A stretch of DNA of 64,000 bases from Oscillospiraceae bacterium (GTDB lineage: Bacteria > Bacillota > Clostridia > Saccharofermentanales > Saccharofermentanaceae): positions 186,001 to 250,000 of the forward strand of contig CACZGS010000002.1 in the NCBI GenBank assembly GCA_902780785.1, written 5' to 3'. A program made the translations under genes and the position numbers. The notes under the pieces were generated by a model. The model saw nothing but the letters and a program-made list of their open reading frames with translations. It was not told where the DNA came from and made no database searches. Positions 28,265 through 36,235 of the stretch are shown in pieces. How positions within the stretch are numbered: the first letter of the stretch is position 1; the number at the start of each line of letters is the position of its first letter.

Positions 28265-30632
28265 TCGTATTGAACTTTTAGCTCCGGCAGGCAACCTTGA
28301 GATTCTTAAAGTTGCGATAGACAGCGGAGCCGATTCCGTATATCTCGGACTCAAAGAGTATTCCGCAAGAGCGGGAGCAGATAACTTTACCCTTGATGAG
28401 CTTGAACAGGGCGTAGACTACGCTCATTTAAGGTTGTCCAAGGTTTTCCTTGCAGTCAACACACTGATGTCGGATTCTGAGTTTGAACTCTTTTATCCGA
28501 CTATCGCAGAAGCAGTAAATATCGGTGTTGACGGACTTATCGTTCAGGATCTGGCAGTGCTTCATAAGCTCGCCCAGGATTTCCCGGACGTCATTATCAA
28601 TGCAAGTACACAGATGAACATCTATTCCGCAGATGAGTTCAAAAAGCTCTCTGAGATAGGTGTTAACAGAGTCGTTCTTCCCAGAGAATTATCCTGCGAT
28701 GAGATCGAGACGCGTACGAAGATCGCGAAAGGATATAACCTTGAGACAGAAGTCTTTGCTCATGGTGCAGTATGCGTTTGCGCTTCAGGACTCTGTCTTT
28801 TTTCTGCCATGAACAGAAGCGGCACGAGATCAGGCAACAGAGGTTCATGCGCACAGCCTTGCAGGGAAGAGTATGGCTTGTTTAACAATGGTTTGAAACT
28901 TAAGGACGGACATCTATTATCACCTAAGGACAGGGATGTTTCAGAATACTTGGAGCGCCTTATCAAGAGCGGCGTTAAGAGCCTTAAGATCGAAGGCCGT
29001 ATGAGAGATGCAAACTATGTAAGATCTGCTGTTTACTGCTACAGACGCATGATCGACGCATACTACGAAGGCAATCTCGATAAGGATCTCATCAAAGAGA
29101 TCAGATATGATCTGCTTATCAATTTCAACAGGGGAGGAGCCTTTACTTCCCAATATTTGAGCGGCAGCAAAGACGATCACTTATTGTCCGGCGAATATCC
29201 CGGCAAATATGGCGTCAGGATCGGCCGTATAAGCCGTCTGAACGCAGGATCGGGAACAGTTACCGTCGGTATCAAGAACGGCGCGTTAGAGCCTCAGAAG
29301 GGCGATTTCATATCGATCAGGGAGAACGCAAGAGAGATCTGTTCGTTCCCTGTAGGTAAGACCAATACTGATCTTAACGGACTTGCCATTAAGGGCCTTC
29401 ATCCGGACATGATCAAGAAGCTTAAGCCCGGCATGGAAGTCTTCCTCATGAATCATGAGATCTTCATTGCAAAGCAGGACTTAAGAAGAACGCCTGTATC
29501 TATCACGATCTCTAGTTCTGATACTGAGATCACCGCAACTGCAACAGTTGAGGACGGATTGGCCAGAAAGGTTACGGCTGAATCCAAAGTCGTTATTCCT
29601 GATGATTTTGAGGGCAAGCCTCTTGAGAAGGAAAGGATCACGGAACAGTTATCCAAGACTCTCGATACGCCTTTTACTGTCACATCAGTTGATTTCGATG
29701 GCGCAGACAAGTTCTATTGTCCCGTAAGCGTTATCAATTATTTAAGACGTGATCTTCTTACCGTATTGGAAGTAAACGTAGTCAATACTTTTAAGAAGAA
29801 CTACGGTACGGATTATGTTGAGGATTCCGAGTATTTCGGCGAGCAGGAACCTGAGCCCGGCACGATCAAGAACATGTACACATATCCTGTATTAAGACTT
29901 AATGAGGATATCTTGGAAGAGGGTGCTGATATCTACGCTTTCAGCATCTACGATCTTGCTGATCCGGACATTTACAGCACGGCAATTGATTTCGTAAGAG
30001 ACCAGGGTGCATCGCTTGTTCTTTTGATCCCTGATTTCCATCACGATAAGATCAACAAGATAATCGATTATGTCATATCGCTCCTTAAGGTCGATATGGA
30101 AGACGCATTTATTGCTGTCATGTCTTCGAAAATATTCACTGACCGCAAGTTCTTAAAAGACGGTCTGGAATTCTATGCTTCAGCAGGTTCTAATATCTAC
30201 AGCGCCAAGTCTTTATCTTATGCGCTTGGTCTTGCTGACGCTGTTATGCCTTCTTATGAGATTACTTCAGACGATCTTATTATCAACTTAAGACATCTTA
30301 CGGAATCTTATGAGATAGGGGAGAAGAAGCCCAAGATCATCGTTCATTCAGACGGCCTTATCCCGTGGATGCAGTCTGACTTCTGCGCTGCAGGAAGGAA
30401 CCAGAGACCTTGTTCATTCTGCAGAGGCAATGCTTTCTATGACATGAGAGCCAAGAGAGACAATGACGGAACAGATCTTAAGGTAATACCTCATCCTTTG
30501 GATTGTTCATGCACAATATATGGCAGGGCAAAGAACCCAATAGATCAGGATTATGCTGACGCGATAGCTGATCTCGGCTTCGATGTTATCTGCAACTACA
30601 CGATATTACCCGGAGGTACGGTAAATGACTGA
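28251..30632 (+). CDS. U32 family peptidase / collagenase-like protein
   Basis: 793 residues. The N-terminus (ELLAPAGNLEILKVAIDSGADSVYLG) begins the U32 TIM barrel, with the family cysteine cluster around CVCASGLC and GNRGSCAQPCR. The second half carries a DUF3656-like domain and ends with another Cys-rich segment (FCAAGRNQRPCSFC ... CSC). Known U32 relatives include collagenase PrtC and the tRNA/rRNA hydroxylation factors TrhP and RlhA, so an RNA-modification role is as likely as proteolysis. It overlaps zapA and dut at its two ends. Confidence 0.9.
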   Translation: MTTNNRIELLAPAGNLEILKVAIDSGADSVYLGLKEYSARAGADNFTLDELEQGVDYAHLRLSKVFLAVNTLMSDSEFELFYPTIAEAVNIGVDGLIVQDLAVLHKLAQDFPDVIINASTQMNIYSADEFKKLSEIGVNRVVLPRELSCDEIETRTKIAKGYNLETEVFAHGAVCVCASGLCLFSAMNRSGTRSGNRGSCAQPCREEYGLFNNGLKLKDGHLLSPKDRDVSEYLERLIKSGVKSLKIEGRMRDANYVRSAVYCYRRMIDAYYEGNLDKDLIKEIRYDLLINFNRGGAFTSQYLSGSKDDHLLSGEYPGKYGVRIGRISRLNAGSGTVTVGIKNGALEPQKGDFISIRENAREICSFPVGKTNTDLNGLAIKGLHPDMIKKLKPGMEVFLMNHEIFIAKQDLRRTPVSITISSSDTEITATATVEDGLARKVTAESKVVIPDDFEGKPLEKERITEQLSKTLDTPFTVTSVDFDGADKFYCPVSVINYLRRDLLTVLEVNVVNTFKKNYGTDYVEDSEYFGEQEPEPGTIKNMYTYPVLRLNEDILEEGADIYAFSIYDLADPDIYSTAIDFVRDQGASLVLLIPDFHHDKINKIIDYVISLLKVDMEDAFIAVMSSKIFTDRKFLKDGLEFYASAGSNIYSAKSLSYALGLADAVMPSYEITSDDLIINLRHLTESYEIGEKKPKIIVHSDGLIPWMQSDFCAAGRNQRPCSFCRGNAFYDMRAKRDNDGTDLKVIPHPLDCSCTIYGRAKNPIDQDYADAIADLGFDVICNYTILPGGTVND

Positions 30633-31119
30633 GATCTATATAGAGAAGTGCAGAAAAGACGCTAAACTTCCCCAGTATGCTCACGACGGTGATGCCGGCA
30701 TGGATCTTTATGCAGCAGAAGACGTTATCATTGAACCCGGCAAATCTGCTCTTGTACCCATCGGTATCAAGATGGCTATTCCTTACGGATATGAAGTACA
30801 GATAAGACCCAGGAGCGGAGTATCCCTTAAGACACCTTTGAGGATCCCCAATGCTCCCGGCACAATTGACTGCGGCTACAGGGATGAAGTTAATGTAATA
30901 GTTTATAACGATTCATTCTTCCAGGACGAAGGCCTCAAAGAGCCTTTGACCATTGATATGAAGGGTTGTGTTCACGGCACATATAAGATCAGAAAAGGCG
31001 ACAGGATCGCTCAGATGGTCGTTGCAAAGGTTGAATACGCAAGCTTCAAAGAGACTGATAATGTTAAAGAGATCGGCGAAGACCGCGGCGGCGGATTCGG
31101 CTCAAGCGGAGTGAACTGA
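30625..31119 (+). CDS. dut: dUTP diphosphatase
   Basis: 164 residues. It hydrolyses dUTP to dUMP, keeping uracil out of DNA. All five dUTPase motifs are present: DAGMDLYA, RPRSGVSLK, PGTIDCGYRDEV (catalytic Asp and the uracil-binding loop), GDRIAQMV and RGGGFGSSG. Homotrimeric type. GGAGG precedes the ATG, which overlaps the U32 stop by 8 bases; its own stop shares one base with the next start. Confidence 0.97.
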   Translation: MTEIYIEKCRKDAKLPQYAHDGDAGMDLYAAEDVIIEPGKSALVPIGIKMAIPYGYEVQIRPRSGVSLKTPLRIPNAPGTIDCGYRDEVNVIVYNDSFFQDEGLKEPLTIDMKGCVHGTYKIRKGDRIAQMVVAKVEYASFKETDNVKEIGEDRGGGFGSSGVN

Positions 31120-32159
31120 TGAGCAGAGTCAACAGAGGATTCGTAAGCTTCTCGGGCACTTCAATAAGGAGAAGAAACCCTTTTATTACAAGACTCGCAC
31201 TTGTATTGAGCTTTTTCGCGGTCGTGCTCATCTTATTCATTGCTCTTACGGTATTTTCGTCCAACAGACTGATGAACGTTAAGGGTAATATCGTTACCAA
31301 CGTGCCTTCAAATATCCTTCCGTCTTACAGTACGACGAGCTTTCAGTCAGCAGACGGCCAGACATCCTTGCAGGGATGGTTCTTTAAGACAAAGAATCCT
31401 ACGTCAACGATAATCGTCGTTCACGATTCCGGATCCAACCGTCTTCCGTTCGGCGTTGAAATGATCGATATGCTAGAGAGCTGGCTCGAAAACGGCTACA
31501 ACGTATTCCTTTTCGACCAGAGAAACTGCGGCACATCAGGCGGTGACTGCTGCACATACGGTTATCTCGAATGGCAGGATGTACTGGGTGCGATTGGTAT
31601 CGTAAAGCAGATCTCCGTTACCACGGACGTAATCTTATTCGGTATCGGCACCGGTTGTACTTCATCGCTCCTGGCTTATGCAAATCTTCCGCCGGCAGGC
31701 GCAAGTGAGCAAGACTTAGCTGCATACGACAAGAATATCAGGAACCTGGATTTTGATAAGACATATATCGCCGGTATGATCCTTGATTCTCCCGCAAAGG
31801 AGACAGACGACTATATCAAGCCTGTTGTCAGAAGAAGTGAGCCTTTGGGATTCATTACACAGTTTTCGATCCCTTATGCGATCAGAGTATCTTCAGGCGG
31901 TACAAACATCAGCCTTGCCGCAGAGATCGCAAGACTTCCGATTCCTTTGCTTATCATCTACGGAGGTCACGATACCTTCGTAGGAGCCGATAAGATCGAT
32001 CAGATAATTACCGAGCGAAGCAGACTTAACTCCAGTATCACCAGGAGTGTAATGGTCTCAGGTGCAGGTTATCTGGAGGAATACGGTATCAATAAGAACC
32101 TTTATATCAAGACGATAAACGACTTCTTGAATGAATATTATCTGGTAGATGAGACATGA
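31119..32159 (+). CDS. Membrane-anchored alpha/beta hydrolase fold protein, catalytic residues missing
   Basis: 346 residues. Helix about 24-47 anchors it; the rest has the alpha/beta hydrolase pattern: IVVHDSGSN at the oxyanion region, LFDQRNCGTSGG, a nucleophile elbow, IIYGGHDTFV with the acidic residue Asp285, and a final turn. At the elbow the usual GxSxG reads GIGTG (175-179), with Gly177 where Ser belongs. The usual catalytic His after GAG is Tyr318 (SGAGYLEEY). It is therefore likely a pseudo-hydrolase or has other chemistry. It is wedged between dut and tsaD with overlaps on both sides, so it is co-translated. Confidence 0.82.
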   Translation: MSRVNRGFVSFSGTSIRRRNPFITRLALVLSFFAVVLILFIALTVFSSNRLMNVKGNIVTNVPSNILPSYSTTSFQSADGQTSLQGWFFKTKNPTSTIIVVHDSGSNRLPFGVEMIDMLESWLENGYNVFLFDQRNCGTSGGDCCTYGYLEWQDVLGAIGIVKQISVTTDVILFGIGTGCTSSLLAYANLPPAGASEQDLAAYDKNIRNLDFDKTYIAGMILDSPAKETDDYIKPVVRRSEPLGFITQFSIPYAIRVSSGGTNISLAAEIARLPIPLLIIYGGHDTFVGADKIDQIITERSRLNSSITRSVMVSGAGYLEEYGINKNLYIKTINDFLNEYYLVDET

Positions 32160-33172
32160 GCGAAAAAGATGTTTTGATATTAGGAATAGAGAGCTCCTGT
32201 GACGAGACGGCGGCATCCATTGTAAAGAACGGACGCGTTATCCTGAGCAACTGCATTGCATCACAGGCTGATTTCCACGAAGAATACGGCGGTGTCGTTC
32301 CTGAACTTGCTTCCAGAATGCATGTTGATGCTGTTTATCCGACGGTGCAGAAGGCTCTGTCTGATGCAGGCGTAACGCTTAATGATATAGATGCTGTAGC
32401 TGTTACATACGGCCCCGGATTGGTAGGTGCTTTGCTCGTAGGATTATCCTGCGCCAAAGGTTTATGCGAAGTATCCGGCAAACCTCTTGTAGGCGTAAAT
32501 CACTTAAAAGGCCACATTGCTGCCAATTATCTGTGTTTTGAAGAATTGGAGCCGCCTTTCCTATGTCTTTGCGTAAGCGGCGGTAATTCCATGATCGTCC
32601 GCGTTGACGATTATACGGATATGAAGGTGCTTGGAAGGACAAGAGATGACGCTGCCGGCGAAGCAATTGATAAGATCGCACGTGTAGTAGGTTTGGGTTA
32701 CCCCGGCGGTCCCAAGATGGACAAGGCAGGGCAGGGGGGCGATACCTCAAGATACGTCTTCTCTAAGACCCATATGGGAGATACGCTGGATTTCTCTTTC
32801 TCAGGTCTTAAGACATCTGCGCTTAATCTCATCAACGGATTGAGACAGAAGGGCGAAGAGATCGATCTTAAGGATTTTACGGCATCTTACCAGCAGGCAA
32901 TTGCTGATGCGCTTTTGAAGAACACATTAGTTGCCGTAGAGCAAACGGGTATAAAGAAGCTGTGCCTTGCAGGAGGCGTTTCTGCAAACTCGTTCTTAAG
33001 AGGCACTTTCGATAAGGCCGCAAAGAAAAAGGGCATAAAGCTCTACTATCCTGAATTAAAGTATTGTACGGATAATGCCGCAATGATCGCATCCTGCGGT
33101 TACTATGAATACATGAACGGCAAGCGTGATTCATTGGATCTTAACGCTTATCCGTCTCTGCAAATGCAGTAA
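32156..33172 (+). CDS. tsaD: tRNA threonylcarbamoyladenosine transferase TsaD
   Basis: 338 residues. With TsaB and TsaE it transfers the threonylcarbamoyl group to A37 of ANN-decoding tRNAs. The ASKHA-fold motifs ILGIESSCDETAASIV and the metal-binding pair His116/His120 in VNHLKGH are present, along with LAGGVSANSFLR. Length is typical. The start overlaps the upstream stop by 4 bases (ATGA). tsaB and tsaE are not in the window. Confidence 0.97.
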   Translation: MSEKDVLILGIESSCDETAASIVKNGRVILSNCIASQADFHEEYGGVVPELASRMHVDAVYPTVQKALSDAGVTLNDIDAVAVTYGPGLVGALLVGLSCAKGLCEVSGKPLVGVNHLKGHIAANYLCFEELEPPFLCLCVSGGNSMIVRVDDYTDMKVLGRTRDDAAGEAIDKIARVVGLGYPGGPKMDKAGQGGDTSRYVFSKTHMGDTLDFSFSGLKTSALNLINGLRQKGEEIDLKDFTASYQQAIADALLKNTLVAVEQTGIKKLCLAGGVSANSFLRGTFDKAAKKKGIKLYYPELKYCTDNAAMIASCGYYEYMNGKRDSLDLNAYPSLQMQ

Positions 33173-33196
33173 ATTCGGGCTTTTCGAGCTTTTTGG

Positions 33197-33224
33197 TTGA
33201 AAAATTGGCATTTGCATATAAAAT
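33197..33224 (+). promoter_or_regulatory. Putative smpB promoter placing the start at the AUG
   Basis: TTGAAA (33197-33202), a 16-base spacer and TAAAAT (33219-33224). The expected transcription start, 6-8 bases further on, falls at or next to ATG 33233. Confidence 0.5.
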
Positions 33225-33232
33225 ATACGATT

Positions 33233-33709
33233 ATGGCAATCAAAAAAGGTATAAAGATAATAGCTGAGAACAAAAAAGCCTATCACGATTACTATATCGA
33301 TGAGAGGTATGAGGCAGGCGTAGCTCTGTCCGGCACTGAAGTTAAGAGCCTTCGTGCAGGCAGGGTAAACCTTAAGGACTCATATGTTCAGGTAAAAGAC
33401 GGGGAGATGTGGCTTATAGGTGTACATATAAGTCCTTATGAGCAGGGAAACAGATTCAATCTCGATCCTGAACGCAACAGAAAGCTTCTCATGCACAAGA
33501 AAGAGATAATCCGCCTGTATTCAACGGTTAAGCAGGACGGACTTACTTTGGTGCCCACAAAGTGCTATTTCAAAGACAGCAAAGTAAAGTTTGAGATAGG
33601 ACTTGCAAGAGGTAAGAAGGATTACGATAAGCGTGAAGTGCTTGCAAAGAAGCAGGCAAACAGAGATATCGACCGCGCCATGAAGAATATCAAAAAGTAT
33701 AATGATTGA
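33233..33709 (+). CDS. smpB: SsrA-binding protein SmpB
   Basis: 158 residues. SmpB binds tmRNA and delivers it to stalled ribosomes for trans-translation. Diagnostic segments are ENKKAYHDYYIDERYEAGVALSGTEVKSLRAGRVNLKDSYV and the basic C-terminal tail GKKDYDKREVLAKKQANRD. The frame stays open back to TTG 33197, but family alignment places the start at ATG 33233. No ribosome-binding site precedes this ATG and a promoter-like pair ends 8 bases before it, so the message may be leaderless. No ssrA gene is visible nearby. Confidence 0.96.
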   Translation: MAIKKGIKIIAENKKAYHDYYIDERYEAGVALSGTEVKSLRAGRVNLKDSYVQVKDGEMWLIGVHISPYEQGNRFNLDPERNRKLLMHKKEIIRLYSTVKQDGLTLVPTKCYFKDSKVKFEIGLARGKKDYDKREVLAKKQANRDIDRAMKNIKKYND

Positions 33710-33745
33710 TATATAATTAAATCATCAAACTAAAAGGGAAGACCT

Positions 33746-34303
33746 ATGTCGGCAGAAAAGATAAAAGAAAATACCAGCGATAAAGAGATATCTATCAGAT
33801 ATATCATTGTTGCTGCGCTTTTCTGGATTATCACAATCTCCTGGATCGTCATGATCTTCCATTTATCCAATCAGACTGCAGTCCAGTCTTCAAATACATC
33901 TAACATGATAGTTAATGTGATAAACGAGATATTAGGTGTAGATATAGAAGATGATACTGTAATCAGGAAAGTAGCTCACGCGACAGAATTTGCCATCCTG
34001 ACGATCTTCACGTATGTAGCTCTCTCATCAACTAATAAGATCTCAAATCAGACATCTTATGCAGAGAGCCCGGTTAAGCTCATGAGATCAGATAACGAGA
34101 TGAACATCGTGTTCACATTATGGTTTACGATCCTTAATGCGATCTTTGACGAATATCATCAGTTGTTCGTTGACGGCCGCGACGGTTCTATCAAAGATGT
34201 TCTTATCGATCTTATCGGAATCGTCATTGTCCTGATCATTATCCGTATTGCGTTCACGATCTATCTGAAGACGAAGGGTAAGTCAGAGATCGTATACACC
34301 TGA
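33746..34303 (+). CDS. VanZ-like membrane protein
   Basis: 185 residues with four hydrophobic helices and the VanZ-like signature FHLSNQTAVQSSNTSN in the first loop, RKVAHATEFAILTIF, and ALNAIFDEYHQLFVDGRDGSIKDVLIDLIGI. VanZ proteins contribute to low-level teicoplanin resistance in some hosts, but most homologues are of unknown envelope function. AAGGGAAG precedes the ATG. It follows smpB by 36 bases and is closed by a terminator. Confidence 0.85.
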   Translation: MSAEKIKENTSDKEISIRYIIVAALFWIITISWIVMIFHLSNQTAVQSSNTSNMIVNVINEILGVDIEDDTVIRKVAHATEFAILTIFTYVALSSTNKISNQTSYAESPVKLMRSDNEMNIVFTLWFTILNAIFDEYHQLFVDGRDGSIKDVLIDLIGIVIVLIIIRIAFTIYLKTKGKSEIVYT

Positions 34304-34330
34304 TTTTTCACTATTTAATTTTTTCATTTA

Positions 34331-34366
34331 ACTCCTGAAACTATTGTGTTTTAGGAGTATTTTATT
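34331..34366 (+). terminator. Terminator after the vanZ-like gene
   Basis: ACTCCTGAAAC (34331-34341) pairs with GTTTTAGGAGT (34348-34358) including one G-U pair, then ATTTTATT. It separates the housekeeping unit from the Fic gene. Confidence 0.7.
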
Positions 34367-34381
34367 GATTAACTAATAATA

Positions 34382-34407
34382 TAGTGTAATAATAGTGAAA
34401 ATTAGTG
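34382..34407. repeat. Three phased TAGTG repeats upstream of the Fic gene
   Basis: TAGTG occurs at 34382, 34393 and 34403, about one helical turn apart, just before the CGGAG ribosome-binding site. This is a candidate operator, perhaps for the Fic protein's own HTH domain. Confidence 0.4.
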
Positions 34408-34427
34408 AAACACCGGAGCATGCATAA

Positions 34428-35714
34428 GTGTTAAAGAAAAACAGTATATATAGTTCGATTCAGGAACTTAATTTAAAAGAGAAAGAACTGTTACTTCTGT
34501 TGGTAAAAAAGGGCCAGCTTGAGTTTACGCCAATTGAGATCAGCCGTGAGATTGGTGTTACAAATAGAACAGTTATTAACAGATTATATAAACTGGAAAA
34601 GTATTCTTTCGTCGAACCTGTACTGGTTAAGGAGAGGATTCGTTCGTATAAATTGACTGAACTAACAAATAACAATTCGGGATTAATTGAAGAATGTATT
34701 CAAGGCAACACGGATACTGATGTTATTGTCACAAAAAGAAAAATAATAAAGGGGAGTGCGGAGAGCATTCTTGAAGAGTTGATATCAGAAGGATATTCAG
34801 GCAGACGTTTATTGGAAGAATTCAGCAGAAGAATTGATTCGTATAGTTTTGATATTAAATCAATCTTGAGCAAAGCAAAAGAAGAATTGAAAGATGTCAA
34901 TTTCGGTGAAGAAACATCATATGAGAGAATCCCTGAAAGCAATGATAAAGAATACAAAAGGAGCATTTGGGATGCAGCTATAGGACTACAGGCTGTTGAT
35001 GGTTTAAAGCCATCAAAATACTTGAGAAACCTGGCTGAAGAGAATATAGCCGGTCAAAAAACATACGATGAAGTAAACAAAGAACTTATAAAGGAGTATG
35101 GTGCAGGCAAGACCAGGCAAAAAGAGGCTGATATTGTAGCTTTAAGAATTGCTCAAATCCTTGAAACATCTGATTTTATTATGTCTTCAACACTTTTATT
35201 ATCAATTCATGAATACTTATTTGATGGTATTCTTGAAGATGAAAGTATTGGAAAATTCAGAAAATACAATATACGTAAAAAAGAAACGATATTATTAGGC
35301 GATTCGGTTAGATATGCGGATCAATTAATTATAAAACCGCAATTGAATCAAATATTTGATGATGAACGTTCATATAGTTATTCTTATCCGATGAATGAAA
35401 ACGATATAGATCACTTATCCGGGTTTACTAGTAAACTCTGGCAAACTCATCCGTTTGCAGAAGGGAACACAAGAACAACTGCCGTATTCATAGAACTATA
35501 TCTTAAATCCTTAGGATATGAAATAAACAATGAACCATTTAAATTCAGCAGTGATTATTACAGAAATGCTTTGGTCAGAAGTTGTTATGAATCAGCTGCA
35601 TATAATTCTGAACCGACAAACAAATTCTTAAATCGTTTCTACATGAATTTACTGAATGCTTCAGATAACAAACTGAATAGCTTCGATTTGTTCATAAGTA
35701 ATGATGATGAATAA
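34428..35714 (+). CDS. HTH-Fic protein with antitoxin-like linker modules
   Basis: 428 residues, start GTG 34428 after CGGAG. Domains in order: a winged HTH (about 10-75, EISREIGVTNRTVINRLYKLEK); a linker (111-153) that matches the AbrB-type antitoxin at 38031-38396; a VbhA-like antitoxin helix region (about 180-225, WDAAIGLQAVDGLKPSKYL); and a Fic core with HPFAEGNTRT at 341-350. Fic enzymes transfer AMP or other nucleotide groups to target proteins. The core motif has Thr in place of the usual second Gly (HxFx[D/E]GNGR), and the inhibitory S/TxxxE[G/N] reads LQAVDG. The gene is rich in AAA, ATA and TTA codons, unlike its neighbours, which suggests acquisition. Toxin or self-regulated regulator are both possible. 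Confidence 0.88.
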   Translation: MLKKNSIYSSIQELNLKEKELLLLLVKKGQLEFTPIEISREIGVTNRTVINRLYKLEKYSFVEPVLVKERIRSYKLTELTNNNSGLIEECIQGNTDTDVIVTKRKIIKGSAESILEELISEGYSGRRLLEEFSRRIDSYSFDIKSILSKAKEELKDVNFGEETSYERIPESNDKEYKRSIWDAAIGLQAVDGLKPSKYLRNLAEENIAGQKTYDEVNKELIKEYGAGKTRQKEADIVALRIAQILETSDFIMSSTLLLSIHEYLFDGILEDESIGKFRKYNIRKKETILLGDSVRYADQLIIKPQLNQIFDDERSYSYSYPMNENDIDHLSGFTSKLWQTHPFAEGNTRTTAVFIELYLKSLGYEINNEPFKFSSDYYRNALVRSCYESAAYNSEPTNKFLNRFYMNLLNASDNKLNSFDLFISNDDE

Positions 35715-36235
35715 ATCGATAGAGGAGCTAGTAGTTTGATGAAGACTTCTAAAATGAAGAACACCCCGTTTTTGTAATTTTTCTCTATACGCAATTCGGT
35801 ATAATTACAATTTTGGTGAATTGAGAAGAGGTTTTAAAAAGGATAATGATCGAATGCACGTATATAAGATTATTATTAAATGGCTATTTTAGTCTGAATC
35901 CTATAATTAGCTGATCTTGTATTCGTGATTCCCGTCTGCGTATCTCTGTGTCTGTATTTATCACATAATTACTGATTCGTTTTATTGATCATTATTATTT
36001 GGATAATTATTTGATCTCAAATCATATATCTCAGATTAATCTGTGGCGTTTGATTCCGTGTGATCCTTTTTCAGAGATTTCTATTCGTATATTCTGATCA
36101 TGTCTATGCACGGATCATTCTCATTGTCTTTTCGAGATCGTCATATATCTGATATTCATTTTTTCGCATATCTCGAAAAAGAACAGTTGTTCGTTTTTGA
36201 ACAGAACAAAAGCAGGGGAATGGCAAAACCGGTTT
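35715..36235. other. 520-base AT-rich non-coding region
   Basis: I find no ORF with family features and no RNA gene that I recognise. The stretch is AT-rich with many ATC/GAT words. The only clear structure is the inverted repeat at 36129-36179. It may be a remnant of an element brought in with the Fic gene. Confidence 0.5.
36129..36179. repeat. 10-base perfect inverted repeat
   Basis: TTTTCGAGAT (36129-36138) and ATCTCGAAAA (36170-36179) are exact reverse complements around a 31-base AT-rich centre. No T-run follows on either strand, so it is not an obvious terminator of the flippase gene. Confidence 0.6.

Noticed and set aside
33710..33745. Search for an ssrA (tmRNA) gene next to smpB
   Set aside because: Only 36 bases separate smpB from the vanZ-like gene, with no tRNA-like or tag sequence.
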